A stretch of DNA of 64,000 nt from assembly GCA_037447655.1 (NCBI GenBank), contig JBBHKE010000116.1, positions 182,965 through 246,964 of the forward strand, written 5' to 3'. This DNA comes from Zygnema cylindricum. Its lineage: Eukaryota; Streptophyta; Zygnematophyceae; Zygnematales; Zygnemataceae. The translations under genes were made by a program, and so were the position numbers. The notes under the pieces are model-generated. The model saw only the letters and a list, made by a program, of their open reading frames with translations. It had not been told where the DNA came from and ran no database searches. Shown piece after piece: positions 43,586 to 55,801 of the stretch. Numbering within the stretch: position 1 is the stretch's first letter; the number at the start of each line of letters is the position of its first letter.

Positions 43586-44510
43586 GGTTGCGTCTCTATG
43601 TGCCAAAGTCAGGGTTTTTTTTCTGTCGTTTTCCTGTAAAACTTAGAGACGTACCTCGTAAGTTTCAACCGTACAAATAAATAAAAAAAAAGAAAAGTAC
43701 AACTTGCGTAATCGTCGAATTTAAGATGTACTACATGTTGTCTTTTAGCCACGCCAAAAAACGTCACCTTCAAACTTTTCTTTGAAACACATGGCCGATG
43801 TGTTTAATAAGTTTGCTTTATTTTGGCAGTTATCCTAGTTATATTTGGTGTCTTCACGTGTTTCCTAGAATTAGTTTCCTTGGCTGTTTTTTAGCATTAA
43901 GTGTTTTTTTCCCTTATTTTAACCCCTTTGTACCTTGATGGTTATTTTCATCGCAATTTTTGGAACAAAATAGGGAGTATTTTCTTTTAAAACAAAGTAT
44001 ATTCGAAAAAAAAAATAGGACAAGTATTCGCACGTGTAATTTTTTTTACAAAAATTTTAAACGAATTCAAGCGACTGCTAAAGGTACACTATTCGTTATG
44101 TTTTGTTCATTTGCGTTCAGGTACGACAAGCAAAGTACACAATTTGTTTCGTTTTTTCCGTTTACGCCTAGTACAAATTTTATTTTGCGAGGGGTCTTAA
44201 GATTTCGATGCCATTTCACGTCGAGTAGACGGGCGATGCAAAGGAAAATTGCTTCTTCTTCAACCGTGAAACGGCACAGGCTGGAAGGCGCCACGTCTAC
44301 AATGTCACGAAAACTCATACGACGTCACAAGCAGTTACAAAACTTAACGTGCGTCGTCACAAATTGTAGACGTTGGTAGCGTATACAATTGTAACACTTT
44401 TAAGTAACTATTTCGTTATTACACATAGGGACACTTGAAATCAAGGTCCACCTGATTTGCACTAAAAAAAAATGTAAGTTTGCTAAGTTTCAAGTTCATA
44501 GAGACACACC
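43586..44510. mobile_element. TAA/TTA-flanked non-autonomous element (family beta)
   Basis: Begins GGTTGCGTCTCTATGTGCC immediately after the TAA of the previous element and ends CATAGAGACACACC before TTA. It is the closest relative of the element at 3517-5068 and has its own ~150-bp unrelated segment near 43800-43960. Confidence 0.65.
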
Positions 44511-44513
44511 TTA

Positions 44514-45380
44514 ACTCCAAGTGTTGGATATCTGTTTTATGAAATTCTACATGTCACCAACTTCCACGTGTTTGACTTGTTATCATCACAAAATTCTAAC
44601 CAATACAATTTCTCTTGCAAAATCAAATCAGGCATAAGGTATTTTCTCAAATTCTGCTCCTCGCTTAGACCTACAGAAAGTCGACGTGGAGGGCTCTCCG
44701 TCAACACCGGTCTTTTCCGGTCTTGTGGGCTAGGTTTACAAATTTATAATTTACTTGCCCATTACATAATGTAAAGAGCGCAAATCAAATGCGCAATGTG
44801 CGAAAACAAGTGTAAACTGTATGTAATGTAGCTTTGCACTTCAGCGCATTGCACGATATAATACGTGTGCAATACATATCATCACACTAAAATTTGGGAT
44901 TTAGGGTTAAATAGAAGATTTTACCATTACTTAAAGCACATGGTTGCACACCTGAGGTCCTTTGCCATCCGATGTGACGAGCTGTATCAAGCGGCTTTGC
45001 GAAATTGTGACACTTTTCCACATTTGACTCATTTATAAAAGTGGGTAGTGACAAAGTTATCCGATATTTAGAGATGACGACTCCCATGTTCGTCTGTGAC
45101 GATATTGAGTATGTATTTTGTCTCCATGTCTTTTTGTCTTCTTGTTTCCTTGTCTCCTCATACAGTGAAATGTCAGTGGCTCATCATTTGACCCGGCATA
45201 TAAATGGAAGAGTTTGAAATCTGAAATGTGAAGTTTTTTATATCATCCACGTGTTTTATTTTTATGTGGTAGATCATTTAACTTTGAAAAAAGTTGTAAG
45301 TAGAATATTAAAGATAAAAGTGCGGTTCTTTTTTTTAATGATTGACATATTCGCGGGAGAGACTTTGCATCTTAAAAGAT
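44514..45380. other. No gene seen
   Basis: Mixed AT-rich sequence. Short frames such as 44568-44774 have no recognisable features. Confidence 0.45.
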
Positions 45381-45383
45381 TAA

Positions 45384-46350
45384 GGTTATGTCCCCAAGAA
45401 TTAAAGTATCAATTTTTTTTTGTCATTTTCACCCAAAACGCAGTTCCGTGCGTGAAAAACTTTAGCCGTGCAAAAAAATCAATTATTTAAAAGTAATGCG
45501 AACGCCAAGTTGATACCTTGAATGTACTTCGTATTTGTCTATATATGAACGCGTTTTGGCGTTTTTTTTTTTTGGACCACTGTGCAAGGGTTCTCAGCCC
45601 GTCAAAAAACTTTATTTGAAATGACCTCGCTACTGGATATGAGGGAAAGTACCACCCAAACATCAAATGACAAACAGCCCACACACACGCCATACGAGTG
45701 GGGAAATTATAGGACTAAAGAGAGAACTCGCCATTATCCTCCCAGGTTGTCACGCGCATGTATGGAAAAAGACGAGCATGTACGGAAAAATATTTGCAAG
45801 GTTCTCGGATCTCCACGTTTATTCATGTGTCCTTTGCAGATTTTTTTGCCGTCGTCACCTCTCCCCTCTCCCTCTCACATTATCGCTTTTACTTCACACT
45901 TTTAAGAATGAGGCACCACAATACTCATATTAAATGAAAGATATTTGAAAAATAATTATATTGACTATTTTTTACGTTTGTTTTTATAGCAAGTCGAGTG
46001 AGAAAAGTCAAAAAAACAAAATTGTGAAGCCATGGCCAAAAGTTCTTCAATCAGTGATATCGACGTTGTCACAACTGAGCATGGTGTCATATTGTCAGAA
46101 AACTCTAAATGTCTGCCATGTCACAAAATTAGAAAAATAAAGACGTCTTTACCTGTCGCTATTTTTGTTACCGTCACCAATTTCGTAGTTGTCTTCAACC
46201 GTCACAAACATGTACCCACGTCTACAACCTCCACATGTCAAAGTTTTGATTTCATTTTAGCACATCAAGATGCACTTGAAAGTAGTACCAAAAATCTTCA
46301 CTACTATCCAAAATACTTTATCAAAGTGCAGATTACATGGGGACACACCC
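45384..46350. mobile_element. TAA-flanked non-autonomous element (family alpha), inverted
   Basis: Begins GGTTATGTCCCCAAG and ends ACATGGGGACACACCC, with TAA on each side (45381-45383, 46351-46353). The interior is the reverse complement of the 5122-6069 type, including a ~90-bp GA/CT segment shared at 5600 and 45860. Confidence 0.7.
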
Positions 46351-46420
46351 TAACACGCAGGTCGTAGAGTGACATATTACGTGTGTTTTGAGTTTTACGA
46401 TCTAAAATATCTTTAATTTA

Positions 46421-47409
46421 GGCGTTGTGCCCATGTGATCAAGTAAGGGTATTTTCCATTGTTTTCACAAAAAATGGGACTTCCAACGATAAAATCATAC
46501 GCCGTATGAAAAAAATGCAAAAACCAAATAACATTTTGCGCCATCTTGGAACTTCAAAAGTAGGCCAATTTGGCGTTTTTATCTTCTCGACCCACTTCCA
46601 CGTCACGCCGACTCATCTTCACACATGTACTAAAATCAAATCGCGAGGTAATTTTAATAAAAGTAATATTGATTGACAAATAGAAAAAAAATATTGCACG
46701 AGCGAAACGTCTTTGAAATTTTTTGCACGAGGGAGAGTACGGGTTTTTTTCTCTTTGCTTGGCATGCGCAAGTACGTACGAAAGTGACAAGCATGTACGG
46801 AAAAAAAATCGTTGACGTCTGAGACCTCCACTTTTATTCATGGGTCTTTTGCAAAAGTTTACATCGCATTCGTCTCTCCCCCTCTTTCTCATTTGACCGC
46901 TCTCTTATTCTATTCCCAAAATGAAATAGAGCAATAATGGAATCAAATGAAAGTTTTTTTTTCTTTTTTTTTAAATACTTTTGGTCCTAGTTTGATGGCA
47001 TGTTGACTGATAAAAGATAAGAAAAAGAAATAAGGAACCCATGGCAAAAAGTTTACGTACTGATGACGTCACAAGGTAGCATAACTTCGTTGTAACACAA
47101 AACCCTTAACATTTATGATGTCACAAAAACACTCAAAATCTACAACCATCGCCGTTTTTGTAGACGTCAACAGTTTTAAGAAGTTTTGTGGTCCTCTACA
47201 TTTCGTTTTGTGGTCGTGGTCCTCTACATTTCGTTTTGTGGTCTGTCGCACATTTTGTAGACGTCTACAACCCCTACATACTTAAAATAACGAAAGCCCA
47301 AGTAGCCGTTTCGTTCTTGGACATAAGAACACTTTGAAAAATACACCGTAAAATTTGCGCTCAAATCCAAAGTAACATTGTAAAGTTTCGGTTACATGGG
47401 AACACCGCC
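46421..47409. mobile_element. Non-autonomous element (family alpha)
   Basis: Ends are GGCGTTGTGCCCATGT and ACATGGGAACACCGCC. The left flank is TTA, the right TTT. A ~24-bp tandem duplication (CCTCTACATTTCGTTTTGTGG) lies at 47191-47240. Non-coding. Confidence 0.6.
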
Positions 47410-48651
47410 TTTGTCCGTCTGCACCTATATTCTTTCCAATATTCTTTCCAAATTTAGCTGTTGAAGAATCTTCAACGAGATTCAATGCCTACATGGAACC
47501 AACCGTGATTAAGCACATAGGCAAGAGGAACCTTGGTGGCACTATGTGATGGAATATCGATCACAACATTGTTCCAGTAAACATGTCCGTACAACTATTG
47601 GCAACGGGCCTTAAAGAACTTCCCATCAATTATTGGCAACTCCTCATGGACAAGAGGCCTTAAAGAAACTCCTACTCGTTTTGGTTGCACAAAGTACGAT
47701 ACAGGAATTCTCTAATGGCATAGCGCACATTAATATTGTACGGTAACCCAAGCTGATTTTTTTTTGACCTTTAGTCACTACTCAAAATAAAAAACACGGT
47801 GAACTCATAAAATTTAGAAAGAAGTTTGTACAAGTAGAGTTTTCATTACAAATTCGAACATCTGTTCCATGTCAACTGTTGGGTTGTTCTATTTAATAAA
47901 AATGATGTTGATTATTCACTACGAATTATTCTTTTGATACAATCAATTTATTATTTTGTGAAGGGTATAACCCGACAAATTAGTGTTGCTCGTTAACTTT
48001 TTATTTTTAGGAACCGGTAGGAATCTTGGTTTAATTGTCCTGCTGATTCGGGCAAACCGTCTACAATTGGAGTACACTATACCTTTCATTTTTTTTGTAA
48101 AGTTTAATCCGTCTACTTTTTACGCGTTTATAGATGCTATTATGTTATACAACCATTTATTGCACATACCTTACATGCTTATTGCTTGAAAAGATGACAC
48201 TTAACTGAAATTGTTATTTCATAAGGAGTTAAAAAATTCAAAAAGAAAATTAGGTGTCTTTCTCAAAATTGCAACCGTTGAATATGGGGTAAACTGGACC
48301 TATTACATACAAAACCAAAAATTGGTTAGTAAAATTAAAATAATTCCAAAACCTACCAATCAAGCACGTCTAATCAAGACTAGAGTACCTTAGCAGTATT
48401 TCAGATGGCCCATAAACTTAAAAAAAAAGAAAAAAAAATGAATGGAAAGCTTTGCAAATACCCAAATGAATAGACAGTAAAACAACATCGATAAAGAAAA
48501 TCGTCAAAACCGAAATGTGTGTTGATTGAGACCCCGCATCTTGGATTATGATATAAACAACCATAACTATACTTTTGTTGAGATGAAATCCTAAAAAACC
48601 TCAAAAACCCTTGAATCACTTATTATATAAAATCCGTCAAAATACAAAATT
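47410..48651. other. No gene seen
   Basis: AT-rich, with two short copies of GGCCTTAAAGAA(A)CT at 47610 and 47654. The frames at 47983-48393 have no domains. It ends with AAATT, the target duplication of the solo LTR. Confidence 0.45.
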
Positions 48652-48897
48652 TGTTAAAAATCGGCGATATTCAACTTATTGCAAGGGCGCCAAAGTGTTA
48701 ACTTTGAAAAATGGCCAAGCCGTGGATCCAACCCGGGACTTGTGTGAACCGTACACTAGCTCTACCAACTGAGCTACCCGGCCGATGTGCACGTAAGCGC
48801 CTAATACCGAATTTATACGGCAATGAGCGGCGCACTGGCGAACCAGCTTACAACGCGGTACACACATGTGGAGTCCAAAGTGGACAGTTCTCCAACA
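48652..48897 (-). mobile_element. Solo LTR of a miniature element carrying a tRNA-like sequence
   Basis: A 246-bp unit on the minus strand beginning TGTTGGAGAACTGTCCAC and ending CCGATTTTTAACA, bounded by a perfect 5-bp duplication AAATT (48647-48651 and 48898-48902). TG...CA ends and a 5-bp duplication define a solo LTR. The same sequence forms the LTR at 61827-62032. The first ~115 bp precede a tRNA-like sequence, and ~60 bp follow it. Confidence 0.8.
48713..48783 (-). tRNA. tRNA-like sequence inside the LTR (not a normal tRNA gene)
   Basis: 71 nt fold as a cloverleaf: acceptor GGCCGGG/CTTGGCC (7 of 7 with two G-T), D-arm GCTC/GAGC around AGTTGGTA, anticodon stem 4 of 5, T-arm CCGGG/CACGG (4 of 5). 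The A box TAGCTCAGTTGG is intact; the B box reads GGTTGGATCCA. The anticodon loop ACGGTTC lacks the invariant T33, so an amino-acid identity is not assignable. An A and then TTTTT follow directly, a standard RNA polymerase III terminator. Confidence 0.55.
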
Positions 48898-49400
48898 AAA
48901 TTATGTATACAACAAAATTCCATCAAAACTATAAAACCATAAATCCACAATTCGTATATAAATATAGGTTGTCAACATCGAAGACCAAATTTTGGACTTC
49001 TTCAACATGCAAACGGGATTTTGGGCTTAACTCACCTATTCTTAACCATCACTCTGGTAAAATTTCTCTTTACTTTGTCCATACACATATAAAAACAATA
49101 AACCACTACATACTGTGCAATTAGTATGTCACTTTGTGTGTCTCTCCCATACTTATTCCTTTTACCTTACGAGTGCACCAATAATGGTGCACCCTATAAT
49201 ACTCTTTTTTTTTCTCATTCCGTCCCGCTCTCTCCACCCCGCTCATTCCCTCCTTCACGGTCGTCCTCTACACTTTCAACCCCACTTTTTTTTTCCTACT
49301 AAAAAATAACATTTACACAAACAAATCTGAGAAAAAAAAGATGGTTGTGCCTATATCTTCCACAAAATTAGCTTAAAAACCGCTCACAAGAAGTGAAAAG
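48898..49400. other. No gene seen
   Basis: AT-rich sequence between the solo LTR and the Copia-3 3' LTR, with a CT-rich patch near 49205-49300. Confidence 0.5.
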
Positions 49401-49982
49401 TGAAAACCGGAGTCGGCCATTTCGGGTAACCAAGAAGAAACTTGGGACCACGGATGTGCAATCCAGCAAAGGAAACTCAGCTCCAAACTCAGATTCGTCA
49501 CGAAGTGCAAACTCAGATTCGTCACGAAGTGCAGAGAATCAGACAAGATAGGAGAGAGAGAGAGGAGAAGGCATTCACATGTAAAACAAGATAGGAAAGG
49601 CTTTCAGGAATCCATTATTAAATAGGAGTAAAAACAAAAGATGAAAATCTGGACAATTTGTCCTTATCAATAAAGCCTTGTCGTTTTCCTTCCCTTTGAG
49701 AATGATAATTCTATGGTTGCAAAAACGAACTACTTAAGCCTAAGAGCAAGAAAATAATCTAAGTGACAGTCCAATGAATGAATGCCACGTATCTAACATG
49801 ACGGCCTACAATAATGCGCCTACAATAATGCACCTGCAGAGGCGCTGACACTCAAACCCACCCAAAATAGTGTACCCTAAAAATATCGCGGATCAAAGTG
49901 GGTACGCTTTGATTACGCGTGAAGCTGAAATCGGTATAGTACTGAATCGGAATGATTGCCGAGAGTCGCACGAAAAACAACA
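49401..49982 (-). repeat. Copia-3 3' LTR
   Basis: About 582 bp, TGTTGTTTTTCGTGCGACTC to CTCCGGTTTTCA on the minus strand. It matches 58404-58986. It has an extra 25-bp tandem copy of CAGATTCGTCACGAAGTGC (49490-49535) absent from the other LTR. The purine tract GAGTGGGAG precedes it. Confidence 0.85.
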
Positions 49983-50495
49983 CTCCCACTCAATTTTGCG
50001 GCGATATTTCCGTAGCTTTGACCGAAACCGTAGTTGACCTCGAAGCTTCCTCGAAATGCTGCGAACAAACAAAACAAATAAATTTCCAACGGCGCGTGAT
50101 AGATTCGTCGCCGTACGTGTCTTGAAAATTTTGTACTTCGACGTCACTTCCATAAAGGTGAGTTCGTTGTCATCCCACGAATTTGGCCCGTACAGGACCG
50201 TTCAAACAGACGTGGCGATCCGTAAGTGTCACGGCAGCGTGCAGTACCAAAGTAAAAAAATCACCTGCACAATTTTGATTCGTCAAAAACGAATCAAGTT
50301 GAGTGTGCCGCGGCCGACATACCCTGTAGACGACACGCGCACGACTACGTCCGGAAATAATACTCCAATTAGTACGCTGTCAAACTCCGGAAACCCAATT
50401 TATAAGGTTCGGAGACTACGCTCCAATATTGTCGCGGGAATATTTCGGTGGTCCTCCCGAACGTCCAGGTTCGGAAATGAGTCGCTCAAAATTAT
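49983..50495 (-). other. Copia-3 internal 3' tail
   Basis: Non-coding region between the RNase H stop and the 3' LTR. Its first part (50231-50495) is repeated at 53738-54007, containing TTCGGAGACTAC and GTCCGGAAATAATACTCC. Chance frames here are not genes. Confidence 0.6.
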
Positions 50496-51370
50496 TTAGG
50501 CGCTCTCGCCTCCACTCATTTCCATCTTTCTCTTTTTGTTTTCCTTAGTCGTAGAACTTTCTCTCTCCTTCACCTTAGACTTAGAAATTTCTTTCTCCTT
50601 TTCCTTAGAAAATTCCTTCTCCTCAAGAAACACTCTTTCTTTTAAACCTGCTTTTCCTGCACATAGGAGTAACTTGTTAGTAACGACTGCTTTAGTGAGC
50701 ATGTCCGCGGCGTTCTTCTTGTCAAGCATTTAATAGAAGGCCACCGCTTCCACTGTTGTGTTATCCCTGATAAAATGGTATCTCATAGAAATGTGTTTCG
50801 TCTTAAGATGATTAATAGGATTCTTAATCAGAGTTAGGCAACTCTAATTGTCTATGTAAATCAGCGTCTTCCTCGATTGTGTGAATCTAAGTTCGTTAAG
50901 GAAACCCCTTAGCCATAGAACCTCCTTCACCGTGGCGGCTGCCGCCATGTATTCTGCCTCCATTGTGGAGAGGGTCGCTATCTTTTGGAGCTTCGAACTC
51001 CAGCTCACACTTCCATCGCTAATATTGCAAAGGTATCCGGTGGTTGATTTCCTGCTGCTTAAGTCCCCTCCCCAGTCAGCGTCAGTGAATGCATGAATTT
51101 CAATATTGTCGTGCTTTTTGTCGAGTGTGAGACTGTAATTTATTGTTCATTTTAAATATTTGAGAACTCTTTTCACTGCTGACCAATGTTGTTTCCCTGG
51201 TCAGTGCAGGAACCTGCTCAATATTCTAACGGCTGTGGCGATATCTGGACGGGTGCAGTTCATGGTGTAGATGAGTGCTCCCACTGCCTCCCGATATGGT
51301 GCCTCGATGGGAACATCTTGATACTCAGAGAGCTCCTCAATGAATTTCTCCCCTAACTCGAGTGGAGTTG
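50496..51370 (-). pseudogene. Copia-3 left copy: RNase H
   Basis: Minus-strand pieces include MLDKKNAADMLTKAVVTNK (50729), the ADMLTKA motif at the end of Copia RNase H, followed by a lysine/glutamate-rich tail. Upstream, in broken frames, are the region equivalent to MAAAATVKEV and the MNCTRPDIATAV block near 51250. It matches 54008-54800. Confidence 0.7.
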
Positions 51371-52250
51371 AAACTCAGTTTGCATCTTGCAGATGAAACC
51401 TGGTAAGTAACTCTCCAATGTATTTCTTTTGTGATAATTGAATGGTTTTCTCCTCATTGTTTCTTATGACATCAATGCCAAGAACATATTTTATCTCGCC
51501 TAGATCTTTCATTTCGAATGAGTTAGATAACATCTGATTGATCTTTGATATATCATCTTTCGTTTCTCCCACTATCATCAAGTTGTCTATATAAATTGCG
51601 ATAATGATGTTTAGTTGTCCATGATAATAAACTGAGTGGTCGGATTGAATTTTTGTGAAACCCTCACTTTGAAGTTGTTCATCTATCTTTAAGTTCCAAG
51701 ACCTAGGGGATTGCTTCAATCCATAGAGGGATTTTGACTGTTTGCAAACCTTGTTTGGATCCATGGGATCTTCATAACTTTCTGGTTGTCGCATGCATAA
51801 CTCTTCCTCAATCTCGCCATGCAGGAAGGCAGTATTTACGTCCATCTGCTCCACCTCCCTTTTAACGGTGGCCGCAAGTGCAAGGAGAGCTCGTACGGAT
51901 GTGAACTTAACAACAAGAGCGAAAGTCTCTTGGTAATTGAAAATTACTTCTGCGTATAACCCTTTGCTACAAGTCTTGCTTTGTAACGCTCGATTGTGCC
52001 TTCTGCATTTCTCTTGATATTCAATGTCCACTTACTGCCTATCGCCTTTCTTCCTTATGGCAGATCTTCAAGAGTCTATGTGTTGTTGTTCATGATGGAG
52101 GCCATCTCTTCGTTCGTAGCCGCCTTCCATTTGTCGCATTCTTCTCCGGAAAGTGCTTCCTCAAGACTTGCGGGTTCCTCAGCATGAGCCATCCCTGCAA
52201 ACTTCCTCCTTGGGGCCTTTGACGTATTTAGCAACTTACCAAGTCTTTGA
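51371..52250 (-). pseudogene. Copia-3 left copy: reverse transcriptase
   Basis: A 218-codon frame (51375-52031) contains ETFALVVKFTSVRALLAL, MDVNTAFLHGEIEEELCMRQ, LYGLKQSPRSWNLKIDEQL and IAIYIDNLMIVGETKDD. The polymerase signature is YIDN, where the other copy has YVDD, so the second catalytic aspartate is lost. The N-terminal part to about 52190 is in other frames with stops. Confidence 0.8.
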
Positions 52251-53733
52251 GGATGACGTTAAGGCCTGCTGCTTCGATCGTTGGTAATAGGTGGGAGGTC
52301 TATATCACTTCTTTTCTTTCTTTGCTTATCACGCATGGATTTTTCTGGAGCAGTCTTTGCCATCATTAGTTTCGTTCTCTTGAACTTCAGTCGTGTCCTT
52401 TTTTGCCTTGCTGCAGCCACACGACCTTTTTAATCCTCACTTGCAGGTAGCTCAGGGGTCTTTGGTGGGGAGAGTGTTTCTTCTCCCTCGCTTTCTGTTT
52501 CACCACCTTCTATTACCTTGGTGTCCTTTTCGATTTCTCATCACTTAAGGACCATATCGAGGGTAAGTCGTCAATTACATTTTTGTGGCTCCCACTGTTT
52601 TCTGTCTATGGCAGTTCTCCAAACTTGACGTTTTTGGTGATAGTAAATGTGTTAGTCTTTTTGTTTCCAATGCGATAGGCTTTGCATGGCTCATCGTATC
52701 CGTTAAATATCCCCTCAATCGCTTTAGGTGCTAGATTTCCTCCTCGATTGTTGTGGTTGTAAGCATAAGCTCAACTACCAAACACTTTTAGATGGGAAAG
52801 ATTGGGAAGTCTGCCATGCCATTTTTTGAACGGGGTCGAGTTCTCTAACGCCCTCGTAGGGCATCGGTTTCTAAGGTATATTGTTGTGCAGCCAGCCTCT
52901 CCCCAAAAGTCGGAGCTGATTGCGTGCGTCGCCATCATGCTCCTCGACATTTCAATGAGTGTGCGGTTCATGCGCTCTGCGACACGGTTCTGCTGCGGGG
53001 TTCCGGGTACAGTCAATTGGTGTTCGATCCCTTCGAAGGTGAGGAACTTCTTGAACTCTTCGAAGAGATATTCGCCTCCATTATTGCTTTTTAAGCATTT
53101 AATTTTTGCATTGTGCTTTTTCTCAGCCATTGCTTTAAATGCCTTGAATTAATGAAATACCTCGCTTTTCTGTCGGAGCAGGTATATGAGTTATACGGGA
53201 GAAGTTATCAATGAAGGTGACCAAATATCTTTTCCCATTGCACGAGTGCAACCTTGTTGGGCCCCATACATCCGAGTGAATAAGTTCGAGTGGGCGAGAA
53301 GCTCGTGTTCCTCCCGATTTTAAAAATGGGAGGGGATGAGACTTCCCCATCTCGCAACCGTGGCAAGGGTTTTTGGAATCTCTAACCGTGGTAAGATCTA
53401 TTCTATTAGCCTAGTTGTTTGTGATTAGGTTTTTCATTCGTCGGTATGGAGGTGGCCCAGTCGCCTGTGCCAACGGGGTTGGTTGTATGTTTGTTCAATC
53501 GGTTTGTCGACCTTCCCTCTGTTGTCAACAAATTTTTTTGTGATGACATTCTCTTTGGGCACCTTTTTCTCTTTGGTGTTCTCTTTGTGGGGTGGAAGAA
53601 CGGCTCGGGCTGCGAGAGCTAGAGAACGTGGCTTTGGGCTAAATTTCAGCCGATAGGTGCGATTAACCATTCTCTCTCTTTCTGCAATGGTAAGGCCATC
53701 TCTCACCAGCTTTATCCTTCCTTCTTTCTGCCA
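52251..53733 (-). pseudogene. Copia-3 left copy: pre-integrase and integrase
   Basis: From 53706 leftward: protease-end/pre-integrase region (RWHRRLGHLHTDE), then 53350-53135 (RPLELIHSDVWGPTRLH; FIDNFSRITHI) and 53130-52771 (IKCLKSNNGGEYLFEEFKKF; TPQQNRVAERMNRTLIEMSR; FWGEAGCTTIYLRNRCPTRA). Integrase D,D,E landmarks HSDVWG, SNNGGEY and AERMN are visible, but the frame breaks between pieces. At 53731-53737 the sequence jumps from protease (CTTTCTGCCAGA) to the 3' tail of the right copy. Confidence 0.8.
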
Positions 53734-54007
53734 GAGCCACGGTAGCGTGCAGTACCGAAGATAAAAAAATTACACCTTCACAATTTTGATTCTTTAAAAA
53801 TCGAATCAAGTTTAGTCTGCCGCCGCCAACTTACACCGTGGATGGCACGCGTACGACTACGTCCGGAAATAATACTCCAATCAGTACGTTGTCCAAATCC
53901 GGACACCCAATTAGTACGGTTCGGAGACTACTCTCCAATATGGTCACGAGAATATTTCGGTGGTCCTCCCGAACTTCTAGGTTCATAAATGAGTTGCTCA
54001 AAACTAT
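53734..54007 (-). other. Copia-3 second internal tail at the duplication junction
   Basis: Matches 50231-50495 but leads into the left coding copy rather than an LTR. No LTR sequence lies between the two coding copies. Confidence 0.75.
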
Positions 54008-54815
54008 TTAGGCGCTCTCACCTTCACTTATTTCCATCTTTCTCTTTTTGTTTTCGTTAGTCGTGAGACTTTCTCCCTCCTTCAACTTAGACTTAGAAAT
54101 TCCTTTCTCCTTTTCCTTAGAAAAATCCTTCTCCTTAAGAAACACTCCTTTTAAACCTGCCTTTCCTGCACATAGGAGTAACTTGTTAGTAATGATTGCT
54201 TTAGTAAATATGTCCGCAGCGTTCTCCTTGTTTGGCATGTAATTGAAGGCCACCGCTACCGCTGTAGTGTTGTCCTTGATAAAATGGTATCTCATAGTAA
54301 TGTGTTTCCTCTTAGCATAACTAATGGGATTCTTAATCAGAGCTAGGCAACTGTGACTGTCTATATAAATTAGAGTCTTCCTTGATTGTGTGAATCCAAG
54401 TTCGTTAATGATCCCTTTAGCCATAGAACCTCTTTCACCATGGCGGCTGCTGCCATGTATTCTGCCTCCATTGTGCAGAGGGCGACTGTCTTTTGGAGCT
54501 TCGAACTCTAGCTCACGCTTCAATCGCCTATATTGCAAAGGTATCCGTTGGTTGATTTCATGCTGCTTAAGTCCCCTCCCTAGTCAACGTCAGTGAATGC
54601 ATGAATTTCAATATTGTCGTGCTTTGCGCCGAGTGTGAGAGTGTAATTTATTGTTCCTTTTAAATATTTGAGAACTCTCTTCACTGCTGACCAATTTTGT
54701 TTCTCTGGTCGGTGCAAGAACCTGCTCAGTATTCCAACGGCTGTAGCGATATCCGGACGGGTGCAATTCATGGCGTAGATGAGTGCTCCCACTGCCTCTC
54801 AATATGGTGCCTCAA
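54008..54815 (-). pseudogene. Copia-3 right copy: RNase H
   Basis: 54792-54580 encodes MNCTRPDIATAVGILSRFLH and a repeat of the KRVLKYLKGTINYTL type. 54538-54008 carries KTLIYIDSHSCLALIKNP, KHITMRYHFIKD and NAADIFTKAIITNK, ending in a lysine/glutamate-rich tail. A frame change separates the two pieces. Confidence 0.8.
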
Positions 54816-54820
54816 TGGGA

Positions 54821-55801
54821 TCATTTTGGTACTCTGAGAGCTCCTCGATAAATTCCTCCACTAACTCGAGTGAAGTTCAAACTGCACTTACGTCTTACAG
54901 TCGAAACCTGGTGAGTAAATCTCCAATATATTTCGTAGGTGAATGGTTTCTCCTTTTTCCTAATGACTTCAATCCCAAGGACATATTTTATCTCGCCTAG
55001 ATCTTCCATTTCAAATGATCTAAATAGCATTTTTTTTATCTTTGATATGTCATCTTTTGTTTCTCCCACTATCATCAAGTCGTCTACATAAATTGCTATG
55101 ATGATGTTCAGTCCTTCATGATTATAAACTGAGTGGTCGGATTGAATTTTCGTGAAACCCTCACTTTGAAGCATTTCATCTATTTTTAAGTTCCAAGACT
55201 TGGGGGATTGCTTCAATCCATAAAGGGTTTTTGACAGTTTGCAAGCCTTATTTTGGTCCATTGAATCTTCATAACCTTTTGGTTGTCGCATGTATAACTC
55301 CTCTTCGATCTGGCCATGCAAGAAGGCGATCTTTACGTCCATTTTCTCCACCTCCATTCCAAGTGTGGCCACAAGTGCGAGGAGAGCTCTTACGGATGTG
55401 AACTTAACGACTGGAGCGAAGGTCTCTTGGTAATCAATCCCTTCCTTCTGCGTATAACCTTTTGCTACGAGTCTCGCTTTATAGCGTTCAATTGTGCCAT
55501 CTGCATTTCTCTTGATCTTAAATGTCCACTTACTGCTTATCGCTTTCCTTCTTTGTGGCAGGTCGTCGAGAGTCCATGTGTTGGTCTTCATGATGGAGGC
55601 CATCTCTTCATTCGTGGCCGCCTTCCATTTGTCGTTGTCTTCTCCAAAAAGCGCTTCCTTGAGGCTTGTCGGTTCCCCAGCATAAGCCATCCTTGCAATC
55701 TTCTTCTTTGGGGCCTTTGACGTATCCATCCACTTGCCAAGTCTTTGAGGAGGACGTTTAGATCTGCTACTTAAGACGTCTAGATCTACTTCTTCAATCA
55801 T
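54821..55801 (-). pseudogene. Copia-3 right copy: reverse transcriptase
   Basis: A 326-codon frame covering most of the domain: EALFGEDNDKWKAATNEEM, RYKARLVAKGYTQKEGIDYQ, ETFAPVVKFTSVRALL, MDVKIAFLHGQIEEELYMRQ, LYGLKQSPKSWNL and IAIYVDDLMIVGETKDD with an intact YVDD. It loses frame after KYVLGIEVIRKKEK. This is the best preserved domain of the element. Confidence 0.85.

Noticed and set aside
48713-48783. A functional nuclear tRNA gene
   Set aside because: The anticodon loop lacks T33, the T-loop is altered, and the sequence sits inside an LTR found in a second copy. It is better described as a tRNA-like LTR module.
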